This document shows, one piece after another, positions 11,901-22,451 of a stretch of DNA of 64,000 bases. A program made the translations under genes and the position numbers. The notes beneath the pieces are model-generated. The model worked only from the letters and a program-made list of their open reading frames with translations. It searched no databases and was not told the DNA's origin. Source of the stretch: Dama dama (Eukaryota; Chordata; Mammalia; Artiodactyla; Cervidae); assembly GCF_033118175.1 (NCBI RefSeq), contig NC_083685.1:129204501-129268500 (forward strand). The letters run 5' to 3'. Positions within the stretch are counted from its first letter, which is position 1. Each line of letters begins with the position of its first letter.

Positions 11901-13077
11901 ACTTGCATGCACAATATCCCAGTCTATCAATAGAAGAAACATTCAAGATTATATTGGAACGAAGATTAATGATTGTGCCTGCTTTCCTTTGTCCAAGGGA
12001 CTGATACTTTAATACTGTACAAATTGGCTTACAATGTCAGAAAGTTTCAGCTTTTCCCATTTTCTCACTTCTGTGTGTGTGTGTGTGTGTGCGCGCGCGC
12101 TATAGTTGCAGAGGTGGGATATGGCTTTACTGACAAAGATTTATCACTGAAATAATGTTAATCATGGAAGTATTAGCAGGCAACCAGTTAGGGAGTGTTC
12201 CTACTGCAGCTATATAATTCAACTTGTTTTAGATTTTAATACAAATGTGTACTCCTATCCTCAGTATGGTATTTTAAAACATAAGTTTGGGTACTTCTTT
12301 ATGTCTTAAAAAAAAAAAAAGACAACTCTTTGACAGCACCATTAGAATTTTCAAATCCCCTAGACTTAATCCTGAAGCTCTCTACTGATGACAAAGTTTT
12401 CAAAAGGATTTGAGAGTATTTAGTAAATCCTCTATGTTTTCTAAAATGAAGCACAATTTCATATTTCTTGCAGAAGTTCTGATTCTGTGCACACTGAGGT
12501 TTTATGAATGAAACATAAGAATGGAGAATGAGTATAGTTTTAAAATATCCACACTGTAAAAGATAATTGTGAAAACTCCTTCTGTGAATTAGTAAGTGCT
12601 TCTGAAATGACATAGCAGACAGGTGATAATTCATTTGGAAAGTCATCCACTCACCCCTAACCCCTCAGGTCACAAGGTATTTAAAATAATTTTGTGGAGA
12701 AAGTAGGAAACAGCTGTTGTAAGAGTGTGGCTTTTATGTCTTTCACTCTTGGGTGTGTAGCTGCCAAAATGAAATCATTAATAAGAGACCCTATGTGAGG
12801 TTACAATGTGCAAACCTGACCTCCTCTTGGGCGTGAGACCTATAACATGCTATTTTTGTTTATAATCATTCCCACAGAACACTGAAGGTGAGTGAGTTAA
12901 GGATTTGATTTTTTAGCTCGGCCCATGAAGAATGAAAATAGCTCATTTTCTCTTTGACTATCCTGGTCATCCGATGTATACTGAACACACTCAGGACATT
13001 TTCAATATCTTTAGGTAGGAGAGCACAATAATTTAGTGCACCGAGGAGAAATTGTCGTAAAGACAGCAATAGATCTC
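11901..13077. other. Otherwise unassigned interval
   Basis: Apart from the TG/GC tract it holds an A13 run at 12307-12319 and AT-rich sequence. A 115-codon minus-strand frame (12299-12646) shows no domain and overlaps the A-run. Confidence 0.45.
12072..12100. repeat. (TG)n(GC)n microsatellite
   Basis: About 19 bases of TG repeat run directly into ten bases of GC repeat, giving uninterrupted alternating pyrimidine-purine sequence of the Z-DNA-prone type. Confidence 0.95.
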
Positions 13078-13093
13078 AAGATGTTCTAGGTTT

Positions 13094-13298
13094 TTTCTTT
13101 TTTTTTTTTTAATTTATTTTTTGATGTGAACTGTTTTTAAAGTTTTTATTGAATTCGTTACAATATTGCTTCTGCTTCATGTTTTGGTTTTTTGGCCCCC
13201 AAAAAACATGTGGAATCTTAGTTCCCGACCAGGGATCGAACCCTCGCCCTCTGCAATGGAGGATGGAGTCTTAACCGCCGGACTGCCAAGGAAGACCC
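13094..13298 (-). mobile_element. CHR-type tRNA SINE (poly(A)-tailed)
   Basis: Antisense copy. Poly(T) lies at its left, then TTTTTATTGAATTCGTTACA, and the tRNA-like head (GGTCTTCCTTGGCAGTCCGG on minus) at its right. TSD AAGATGTTCTAGGTTT (13078-13093) / AAGATGCTCTAGGTTT (13299-13314). The body belongs to the cetartiodactyl tRNA-Glu SINE group. The exact subfamily name is uncertain. Confidence 0.88.
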
Positions 13299-13327
13299 AA
13301 GATGCTCTAGGTTTAAGAACAGGATCA

Positions 13328-13608
13328 AGACTTCCCTGCTGACTCCGTGGTAAAGAATCTGCCTGGCACTGCAGAGACTAGGGTTTGATCCCTGGTATGG
13401 GAGGATCCTACACGCCATGGAGCAGCTAAGTCTGAGAACCTCAGCTATTGAGCCTGTGCTATGGAGTCTGGGGGCCACAGCTACTGATCCTGCACACCCT
13501 CGACCCCTGCTCCCCCACTAGAGAGCAGCCCCCACTCACATCAACCAGAGAGACGCCCACGCAGCAACAAAGATCCAGCACAGCCAAAAATAAACAAAAA
13601 AATTAAGA
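13328..13608 (+). mobile_element. CHR-2-type tRNA SINE
   Basis: Head GACTTCCCTGCTGACTCCGT, then repeated CCACAGCTACTGATCC-like modules and the GATCCAGCACAGCCAAAAAT end. TSD AAGAACAGGATCA (13315-13327) / AAGAACAGAATCA (13609-13621). Confidence 0.9.
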
Positions 13609-13621
13609 AAGAACAGAATCA

Positions 13622-15656
13622 GAGCTAGAGTATATCTATCTTTGCACATGTGTGTGTACATGGAATGGATCATATGTGTGGATATATATCCATGTATGTT
13701 TCTATCTAGATAGACAGAGAGAAACTGGATCCATAAAGAAGTTCACACCACTCCAAAATGACTACTAATATATGAGACTGTAGAAAAGTGAGGTCCCAGT
13801 CTCAATAACTGAGACAAGTTTAACTGCCTGGAAGCTTAAATCATATCTCTGAAAACAATATCCAACATCTAGTGGGACAAATACACCAGACATACTCTTG
13901 GTGTAAATAGGCAGATAGCCAATAACAGCACTTAATTTATAAAGTATTTAGACAAGACATGAGAGAAATTCAGACTGATGTAAGCTTACTGCACAGTCAT
14001 AGCATTTTAGCAGCATTAGAAAATTAGGGATTAAACTACTGCCTTGATGAAAGCAAGGGAACCAAAATTCAGAGCTGATTTACTTAAGAGCCTACAGCTG
14101 TTGAAGAGCAAAGCAAAATTTATGTCCTGTTTCTACTCCAATTCCAACGTTGTTTCACAAAAACCAGGAGAATCTTTGATGTCTGGTACTTATAAGTAAT
14201 CAAGGAGAAACTAAATGGTATGTTTTACTATTAAGATTTAATAGGCAAAGAGAAACCCTGATTCAGTTCTCAATCTTACAAGGTATTTGGGCCCTCAAAC
14301 AAACAGAGATGTATGTATAAGAAATATATTAGCAACATCCAGGAAACTGAATACCTTTCCTGAGTTACGTTATAACCTTTTAAGCATTATCTTGTTTTGC
14401 ATTTTGGCCATGATCAGTACTTAGAAAGGGAAATGCTACTACAATAGTATAATAACTAGCTGTGCTCCTGTGAGTTAATTCAAAGTAGAAACGGCAAGAG
14501 TGCTGTAATGGTATCAATGCAGATAACTTGACCAAAAGAAAAATGGGGGAGGGGGGAGGGAGAAGAATTTCTACTAGAATAAGTCGGTTTGGAATTTATC
14601 CCACAAAAACTAACATGCATTTTATCCCCTTCATTCTTTCTTCCTTGTTACTTTGAAAATAGTGCAAAAAATATATATACAATAGTTATCTAAAGAAAGA
14701 CACTGGGAATACAGCCTAAGAAAACTACCAAAAGTACATTTGCAAACATAAATCAGCATAAGGCTTGTAAAAACACAAGAGAGGGCTGCATTCTTGGGCA
14801 CTAAACCAGAGGGGTGTTGGTTGCTTTAGAAATCATTTCTACATTGTGTCTCTTAAATTACTAAGAACCCCAGATGTGCCCTTTTCAAACACCAGTAGCT
14901 AAATGCACATTTTAAAGCAATTTTTAAACACCAAAAATCAAACCAGGCGGTTGCACATCGTATTTGCTTACAGAAAGCTGTCATGATGAGAACTAGCATC
15001 CAGGAAGCACATAGAACCATCCAGGCATCTAGTCTTCACAAAACCTGGTTATGACTTCTCTCTTAGAGAGGAAGCTCAAAGAGTTCAAGTGTGTTTTGTT
15101 TTGTCTTGTTTTTCCCAGAGTTCATATAGCAGGAAGTTGTAAGGCCAATATCCAAACCCAAGTTCATTTGAGTCCAAAGTACAGGGCTTTTCACTCTGTT
15201 GTGTAGTCATAGACTTTTTGGATCCCACATAGCTCAATCAATCAGCCAATCTCTCTCTCTCTCTCATCTTGCCTTGCAGGCTTGGAATGTTGAGGGAATC
15301 TGTTGAAAGAGAGCTATTTTATACACTCTAGATACATTTGTAGTTAATAAGATTTCTATCCCAGGATGGTGGGGTTGGGTAGCCAGCTAATCCCCTCTCT
15401 GACAAAGTGCAACCAAAACTGTCAATAACAATCCTTTCAGGTTTCTAAACAATCCAGAACTTCACCAATGTTGAACGTCAGCGTGAGCAGGATTTACATG
15501 ATGCTACTAAACTTTGGGTAAGGGCAGCATGAGTCTGCTCCCGGGACCACACTCTTTCTGTTCAAGATAATTCAACCCAGGAGGGCCAGGTTCTGGACAC
15601 CAGAGCTTTGCGGTCACCGCCAGAGAGCATACAGGACTTTGAACATCATCTGTTAA
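13622..15656. other. Unassigned; low-complexity patches only
   Basis: A TA/TG-rich stretch at 13650-13720, a G-rich run (GGGGGAGGGGGGAGGG, about 14546-14561) and a (CT)n tract at 15250-15266. There is no ruminant SINE or LINE for 2 kb and no coding evidence. Confidence 0.45.
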
Positions 15657-15810
15657 GTGGTGATGGTTAATGTTACATGTCCCCTTGACTAGGTCACAGG
15701 TGCCCAGAAAATGGGTTAAACTATATTTTGGAATGTGTCTGTGAAGATGTTTCAGGAAGATATTAGCATTTGAATCTGTATACTGGGGAAAGCTGTCTGC
15801 CCTCCCCCCA
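15657..15810 (+). mobile_element. MLT2-type ERVL LTR, 5' part
   Basis: Diagnostic LTR opening TGATGGTTAATGTTACATGT, then CTTGACTAGG, GTGTCTGTGAAGATGTTTC and AGCATTTGAATCTGTA. Truncated at the right by the Bov-tA insertion. An ancient placental-mammal LTR relic with no internal retroviral sequence. Confidence 0.75.
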
Positions 15811-15811
15811 T

Positions 15812-16134
15812 GCGGCTTCCCTTGTGGATGGTAAAAAAAAAAAAAAAATCTGCCTGCCAACGCAGGAGAGGCGGGTTCAAACCCTGGGTCAGGAAGATCC
15901 CCTAGAGAAGGAAATGGCAACCCACTCCAGTATTCTCATCTGGGTCCAGTATTCTGGTGTCTGACTCTTTTGCGATTCCACGAACTGTAGCCCGCAAGGC
16001 TACACTGTCTCTTCCTCTAGGGGATGGCTACTCACTCCAGGATTCTTGCCTGGAGAATCCCATGGGCAGAGGTGCCCGGCGGGCTACAGTCCATGGGGTT
16101 GTGAAGAGTCGGACATGGCCGAGTGACCAACAGG
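15812..16134 (+). mobile_element. Rearranged Bov-tA/Bov-A composite
   Basis: A Bov-tA head and the start of the body run in sense from 15812 to about 15945. About 15956-16012 matches the Bov-A body in antisense (GTCTGACTCTTTTGCGATTC, then CCGCAAGGCTACACTGTC). From about 16020 a sense body resumes to the GAAGAGTCGGACATGGCCGA tail. The head also contains A16 at 15833-15848, where other copies read GTAAAG. Confidence 0.85.
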
Positions 16135-16149
16135 CACACAAAAGCGTTC

Positions 16150-16537
16150 ATGTGCAGGTTTTTCTGTGCACAGGAGTTTTCAGCTCTTCGGGTAAATGCT
16201 AAGGAGTGTGATGGTTTGGTGTGTTGAGTTGGTAATAAACTGCTAAATTGTTCCCCAAAGTGGCTGGGCCCTTTTCATCCTCGCCAGCAATGAATGGGAA
16301 TTGCGGCTTCTCCCTTCTTTGCCAGCATTTGCTGTTGTCAGCGTTCTGGACTGTGGCCATCCGCGGGCAGGGTGGCATCGCGTGGTTCAAATCTGCATTT
16401 CTCTAAGGACACGTGACGCAGAGCATCTTTTCATATGCTTATTTGCCATCTGCACATCTTTTTGAGTGAGGTGTCAGTTCAGATCTTTTGCCCATTTTTA
16501 AAAATTGAGTTGTTCATTTCCCTTTTGTTGAGATTTA
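16150..16537 (-). mobile_element. Old L1 fragment, left part
   Basis: Antisense L1 similarity: AGTTTTCAGCTCTTCGGGTA, later CCAGCAATGAATGGGAATTG, CAGCATTTGCTGTTGTCAG and GAGCATCTTTTCATATGC. Sense reading is on minus. A CHR-type SINE at 16548-16732 splits the element. Confidence 0.75.
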
Positions 16538-16547
16538 AGAATTCCTT

Positions 16548-16732
16548 TTTTAAAATATGTTCTATGTGGACCGTTTTTACAGTCTTCCTTGAATTTCTTA
16601 CAATACTGCTCCTGTTTTATTTTTGTTTTTTTGCCTGCAAGGTGCGTGAGATCTTAGCTCCCGACCAGGGCTCAAACACCCCTTGCACTGGAAGACCACC
16701 ATCTTAAGCACTGGACCACCAGGGAAGTCCCG
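16548..16732 (-). mobile_element. CHR-type tRNA SINE nested in L1
   Basis: Antisense: a T-rich left end, TTCTTACAATACTGCTCCTG, and a tRNA-like head ending CCACCAGGGAAGTCCC at the right. TSD AGAATTCCTT (16538-16547) / AGAATTCTTT (16733-16742) lies within L1 sequence. Confidence 0.88.
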
Positions 16733-16800
16733 AGAATTCTTTATCTATTTTGAAGTGAAATTTTTTGGGGTCATTGCCAAGAGTGTGCCCTGTAGACAAA
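16733..16800 (-). mobile_element. Old L1 fragment, right part
   Basis: AGAATTCTTTATCTATTTTG continues the L1 match left at 16537. It decays beyond about 16800 into sequence I cannot place. Confidence 0.55.
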
Positions 16801-16875
16801 GGAAAGCAGAAGCATCACTGATGATGATTTTGGTGGCAGGACTTCCCCAATCACATCAGCCGTTCATTCCTTCCA

Positions 16876-17648
16876 CCCTATGGTGCTGCCCTTACAGCAG
16901 AAAGCAAAGAGGAGCTAAAGAGCCTCTGGATGAAAGTGAAAGAGGAGAGTGGAAAAGTTGGCTTAAAGCGCAACATTCAGAAAACTAAGATCATGGCATA
17001 CGGTCCCATCACTTCATAGCAAATAGATGGGGAAACAGTGGAAACAGTGGCTGACTTTATTTTCTTGGGCTCCAAAATCACTGCAGATGGTGACTGCAGC
17101 CATGAAATTAAAAGACCCTTGCTCCTTGGAAGAAGAGCTATGACCAATTTAGGCAGCATATTAAAAAGCAGAGACATTACTTTGCCAGCAAAAGTCCATC
17201 TAGTCAAAGCTATGGTTTTTCCAGTAGTCATGTATGGATGTGAGAGTTGGACCATAAAGAAAGCTGAGCATTGAAGAATTAATGCTTTTGAACCGTGATG
17301 TTAGAGAAGACTCTTGCGAATCTCTTGGACTGCAAGGAGATCCAATCAGTCCATCCTAAAGAAAATCAGTCCTGAATATTCATTGGAAGGACTGATGTTG
17401 AGGCTGAAACTCCAATACTTTGGCCACCTGATCCAAAGAACTGACTCATTTGAAAAGACACTGATGCTGGAAAAGACTGAAGGCAGGAGGAGAAGGGGAC
17501 AACAGAGGATGAGATGGCTGGATGGCATCACTGACTCAATGGACATGAGTCTGAGTAAACTCCGGGAACTGGTGATGGACAGGGAGGCCTGGTGTGCTGT
17601 AGTCCATGGGGTCGCAGAGTTGGACACGACTGAGCGACTGAACTGAAC
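16876..17648 (+). mobile_element. BovB LINE, 773-bp 5'-truncated copy
   Basis: Begins just after the region that would encode the YADD catalytic box and ends in ACTGAACTGAAC. Perfect 13-bp TSD TTCATTCCTTCCA (16863-16875 and 17649-17661). The translated remnant 17038-17274 shows FIFLGSKITADGDCSHEIKR and VVMYGCESWTIKKAEH. In-frame stops (for example at 17017-17019) show that it is dead. Confidence 0.95.
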
Positions 17649-17661
17649 TTCATTCCTTCCA

Positions 17662-18636
17662 TGGGGGAAATCCCCACTGCTACCATAATGACATTTGCTT
17701 TTCCAAATGAAATCATTTTGGAGTAAGGTGGGAAATGATCCTTGCTTAGGTTTGACCAGACATGAAACACCAAAAATGAATCCTAAAAGCTGCCAAACTC
17801 TGCCTCTTTTCTACTTAAAAATATATATATATATTTTTCTCAGTAGAGTGTATGTTGAATTATAGAATCACCCTGTTCTCATTCCTGGTGCACATATTTA
17901 CATAGAATGAATAGATGATTGCAGATCAGTAGACACAGCCCTGCACAGGATACATTTCTTTTCCTCTCAGGTTCAGAAACCCAGGATATATGGGCTTGGC
18001 TATCTGGGGTTTGAAACCAGTTTGCTTTGCATCCCTGGTGAGAGTTAACTGAAAACCTTCCAATTCTAAAATGTTTTACATGAAGAACGGCAGCTTCAAT
18101 CTGAGAGAAACTACTTCCATAAACGGTTTTTAACGATGAACGTAAGAACATCTCTGCTGACTTGGTCTGTGGCTCACTAAAGGTCTTAGACTCTTGTTTT
18201 CCTGATCATAACTAACTCCTCCATCCTGGAGAAAAGTAACATAAAATCAACACCAATTTCAAACAGAAAGGGAGAATGACATAGTAAAATATGTTCAGTT
18301 TTTTTCCCTCCAAAAAATGTATATGCTTGAAAATATACCACAAAGCCATCAGGAAGCACCATTAGGGAAACTGTCCATCCAGGTTACACACACCCATATT
18401 TTGATCACTTCCCCCTGGAAGAGCTTGGTCATGTGTGAAGGGAGTCCTTTTATAAGTATCAAAAGAACATGCAAGAACTATGCAAATAGGAATTACTTCT
18501 GTTACTAGAATTATATCAGCTATGACTATAATATACACATAGAACAGAATATAGATCTCCTTCTTGCCCTCGAGATGATGTTAATCAACCCCATAGATCA
18601 TATCCTTGAGGATTACTTCCACATTTCTCACTCCAA
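17662..18636. other. No recognisable gene or repeat
   Basis: Contains a short (AT)n run at 17821-17836. Otherwise unassigned. Confidence 0.45.
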
Positions 18637-18738
18637 AATATACAAAGAATTCTTCAAATTCACCAGCAACAAAAGACAAAACACCTAATTTTGAAATGGG
18701 CAAAAGACCTGAACAGACACCTCACTAAAGAAGATATA
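18637..18738 (+). mobile_element. L1 ORF2 fragment
   Basis: The AAATGGGCAAAAGACCTGAA and CCTCACTAAAGAAGATATAC blocks are typical of the late ORF2 region of L1. Only about 100 bp is recognisable. Confidence 0.75.
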
Positions 18739-19228
18739 CTAAATTTAGGTGTAAATTTAGTGAAATCAGTGCATATATTTCAGGAATAGTGTAAATTAAT
18801 CTCAGGAGTAGTGTAAATAAATAAAGTCCCTGAAAAAAGCAATTTAAAAATACATGTGTTTAGCCACAAAAAATAAATATTTGGGTGGGGGGGGGGGCGG
18901 TCCATAACATCATTTTTGTATTCTACCAAAAGTTTCTGATTTGAAAACTAGAGAAAAAGTTAAAATTTGCAAGGTTTTCCTCTAGTTATTGTAGTTTTCA
19001 CACAATCTGCTGTCTCTTCTGTACTTTTCATAAATGATCTAGGTTAGCAGGGAAGTATACTTCCTGCCAATGACTTTCCCTGTAAGCCAGGTAAGTTATG
19101 CTCATTTACTGTTTGGATGATAGTGTTAAATTGAATTAGAAGACAGAGGCTTTCTCTAGGCATAGCTGAGACATTGAAAGAAGCATGTAGCTGCTCAATG
19201 ACACAGAAATTTTTATTTATGGAACCTT
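18739..19228. other. Unassigned, with an 11-G run
   Basis: G11 at 18887-18897, preceded by GGGT and followed by CGG, gives G-quadruplex potential on the plus strand. Nearby TAGTGTAAAT motifs (18788-18825) form a short imperfect direct repeat. Confidence 0.5.
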
Positions 19229-19479
19229 ACTCTTGCCTGGAAAATCCCATGGATGGAGGAGCCTGGTAGACTGCAGTCCACGGGGTCGCTAGGAGTCGGA
19301 CACGACTGAGCGACTTCACTTTCACTTCTCACTTTCATGCATTGGAGAAGGAAATGGCAACCCACTCCAGTGTTCTTGCCTGGAGAATCCCAGGGATGGG
19401 GGAGCCTGGTGGGCTGCCGTCTATGGGGTCGCACAGAGTCGGACACTACTGAAGCGACTTAGCAGCAGCAGCAGCAGCA
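19229..19479 (+). mobile_element. Bov-A2 SINE (dimeric Bov-A)
   Basis: Two Bov-A bodies in tandem without a tRNA head, joined through TTCACTTTCACTTCTCACTT, and ending in (AGC)n. Sense orientation. It matches the type of the copy at 48727-49002. Confidence 0.92.
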
Positions 19480-19644
19480 AAAGTTAAAAAGAAAAAAATC
19501 CTATAGCACAAGATTTTGGCAAGTTTAGAATAATGTCCTAAGACCTGCATGTCTGAGTTGGAAATATATTGCTTCCTCAGTCTCTTCCTCGTATTACCTT
19601 ATTTTCTGCCTTGGATGAGGGGTTCCTAGAGGGTGGAGGAGGTG

Positions 19645-19765
19645 AGGTAAGTCATTTCACCTAAATTTCGGTTTTGTTTATCATAAAATGGAGAAAATAA
19701 AACTCAACCTGCACAAACTTGTTGGGAGGAGCAATAAATTCATAGCTGCGAACTCTGTGCCAATA
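19645..19765 (+). mobile_element. MIR relic
   Basis: The AAGTCATTTCACC to AATTTCGG and ATAAAATGGAGAAAATAA pattern matches the MIR core region downstream of its tRNA head. Highly diverged. Confidence 0.55.
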
Positions 19766-19899
19766 ATGTCCATTCCAAGAAAAAATGCTGTTTTTATGAC
19801 TCATCACTGCAAATGGAAAATGTGAAAGGGGAGGGAACCCTCTGCGCCTCTCAGCCACATCCCCTGCAGGTTTGCATCGGAAGGGCACCGACCAGTCCC

Positions 19900-19954
19900 G
19901 TGGCCCCCGCACTGGTGGGCGAATTCCTTGCCACTGCGCTGCCAGGGATGCCCC
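19900..19954 (-). mobile_element. tRNA-SINE head fragment
   Basis: CGCACTGGTGGGCGAATTCC then CCACTGCGCTGCCAGGGATG is the antisense of a CHR-type tRNA-like head. No body is recognisable beside it. Confidence 0.55.
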
Positions 19955-20124
19955 ATCCTGTTTTCTCTTTTTTTAATGTTGAACCTGGCTCTGTTGTTTC
20001 TTCCATCAAAAGAGGATGATTTCTACTTTCCTTCAAAATGTACTTCTAATTTGCTTTGGATACTATTTGTAAGAACGTCTGCAAAATGTTTTATTTTTCA
20101 TAATTTCCTGTTAAAAAATATAAC

Positions 20125-20246
20125 CTGACTAGAGGGAGGGGACATGTGTACGCCTATGGCTGATTGATGCTGGTGTATCGCAGAAACCAACACCACATTG
20201 CAAAGTAAATATCCTCCAATTAAAAATAAAATTTAAAAAAAAAAAC
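20125..20246 (+). mobile_element. Bovine-type L1 3' terminus
   Basis: GACATGTGTACGCCTATGGC, CAGAAACCAACACCACATTG and the CCTCCAATTAAAAATAAAAT end with an A-tail. Confidence 0.85.
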
Positions 20247-21302
20247 TGTTTCTGGGTAACCATTCAAAATTAACAGAAAAACAATTTTAAATACACTTAA
20301 ATGGATATCATCTTTTCAAAGTGTGTAAAAAATATAAAAAAACATTTCATTTCAATGTCCATAGATAATAAGTATAATTAATCTGATTTTTTGCCCATCT
20401 GGTTAGCTGATTTTTCTTCATCAACTATCAACTGCTTTCCTTTTGGGGGTGGGATAAATAAATAAGTAGTTCTAATTATTTAGTAGTTACCTGGGTTCAG
20501 AGTTCAATTTTATGCTACAGGAGGCCAAGCACTCATATACATATATATATATATAATATTGATATTCTTTAAATATTTTTCAAATATGTAGATTGCTCAC
20601 ATTTGATGGATATTTGATTGATATTTTTATCTATGACAGACCTTCTTGCTCATGGAAAATGCTGGTGACTCTGGCTAAGACAGGAGGGAACCGGCTTGGA
20701 GAGTGACCTTGTTTCATCCACTGCATTTGCATCTAAACCTGGAGAGACTTCCTCGACTCCCTGGACTGTTTAAGAGAATCTTTCCCCAGTTTTATTCTGA
20801 CAGAGGGCAGTAGCCCTGAAAATGATTAAGGCAGAATTTCACATCCACTACTCAAGGTAAGGTTTAATTTTATTTAGGTTCTTCTTTTGATCAAGTGTGA
20901 TAAGGGTGAATTTCAACTTGGTCTAGACAGGCGTTAAGGAATTGCAAAGCATCCTTAGATATCACCTCATTCTAAGTCACAAGCTATCAGTGACTGAATT
21001 GGAAAAATCATGTGCAGAAATATGCCTGTCTCTTAAAAATCAATCTTGATTTGAGGAATACCAGTAGATGCTGATGAAAGTAAGACTGAAAGAATGATAC
21101 AAAGTGTTTTGAAATCACTAGACAGATTCGTGGTGGTCTGCACACAGATCAGGAAAAACTAAAGTGAAAGTAAATTTGATAGAAGTTGCTGAAAGGAGGA
21201 TCTCTTTGATATTCCCATCAACTGTTATTCTATGTACATAGTAATATACATGCAAAGTACTTCGATCTAAAGGGTGATATGTGTATATATCCACTTACGT
21301 AA
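20247..21302. other. Unassigned; one exon-like stretch
   Basis: A (TA)n-rich stretch lies at 20537-20556. At 20640-20854 a balanced-composition segment ends at CTCAAGGTAAGGTT, a consensus-like splice donor (AAG/GTAAGG). No open frame spans it, so at best it would be a noncoding exon. Confidence 0.25.
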
Positions 21303-21437
21303 AGAGCATCACTGGCTCAATGGATGTGAACTTGAGTAGACCCTGGAGCTAGTGAAGGACAGGGAAGCCTGGCGTGCTGTACAGACCATGGGGTCATAAA
21401 GAGCTGGACATGACTTAGTGACTGAACGACAACAACG
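21303..21437 (+). mobile_element. BovB LINE 3' end
   Basis: GAACTTGAGTAGACCCTGGA through GGTCATAAAGAGCTGGACAT to an ACGACAACAAC tail. Confidence 0.88.
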
Positions 21438-21762
21438 CATATTTGTACAGACTAATTCTAATATCAACTTTACGGGACTTAGTTAGCATTTGAAGAATAT
21501 GAATCATAATATACACTGGGTGATATCAGTGATTTTCCAGGAAAATATTTGATATTTTATTTCACTTCCCATAATAATTTTCGTATTTATCTCTAACTCA
21601 TATATAAAAAGCAAATGCACTCTATTTTCACGTTCTATAACTATATGGTATATTTTAACACATCCACACCAAAAATAGCAAGCATTACATATAATCTATT
21701 TCATGTAATCTCTACATGCAACATGATTTTGTTGCCAACTTTTGAACATTTATTTATTTTAT
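21438..21762. other. No recognisable gene or repeat
   Basis: AT-rich and unassigned, with no open frame of note. Confidence 0.45.
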
Positions 21763-21977
21763 CAGGCTTCCCGGGTGACTCAGATGGTAAAGAATCTGCC
21801 TGTAATGCAAGAGACCCAGGTTCAATCCCTGGGTTGGGAAGGTCCCCTGGAGAAGGGAATGGCAACCCACTCCAGTATTCTTGCCTGGGGAATCCATGGA
21901 CAGAGGAGCCTGACGGGTTATAGTCCATGGGATCACAAAGAGTCGGACAGGACTGAGTGACTAACACTTTCACTTTA
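21763..21977 (+). mobile_element. Bov-tA SINE
   Basis: Well preserved: CAGGCTTCCCGGGTGACTCA head, intact A/B-box-like tRNA portion (GGTTCAATCCCTGGGTT), Bov-A body and TTTCACTTT end. Confidence 0.95.
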
Positions 21978-22267
21978 ACTGTAGGTTATATCCTTGAACA
22001 CCTTATATCATACAGTTTTCTCAGAAATACCATAGAAGTATATAATGAATTTCTTTACTGGATAATCCAAAATTAATAGTCCCAAGAAAAAAGTGCTAAA
22101 AAGTGCTAGAACAACTTAAAATGTGTTCATCAAAGATAAGTTGAGTGTTAATTATATAATTATTTGAAATATCTCTTCCTAAGAACCTAAACACCTTGAG
22201 AATCTTGGAATTCCAAACCCTTCAGTAGATTTCAAATATGAAGGGTCTGTTGCATGCATGCATGCAT

Positions 22268-22451
22268 ACTCAGCTGTGCCTGACTCTTTGCAACCCCATA
22301 GACTGTAACCCCCCAGGCTCCTCTCTCCATGGGATTCTCCAGGCAAGAATACTGGAGTGGGTTGCCATTTCCTTCTCCAGGGGACCTTCCCAAACCTAAG
22401 GCTCTTACGTCTCCTTCACTGGCAAGTGGGTTCTTTACCACTAGAAAGTCC
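22268..22451 (-). mobile_element. Bov-tA SINE
   Basis: Antisense copy with the body well kept (CAGGCAAGAATACTGGAGTG) and the tRNA head worn. A (TGCA)n tract (22252-22267) abuts its tail side. Confidence 0.92.

Noticed and set aside
12299..12646. 115-codon minus-strand open frame
   Set aside because: It begins beside an A-run that encodes its FFFF end, has no recognisable domain, and lies in AT-rich DNA where such frames arise by chance.
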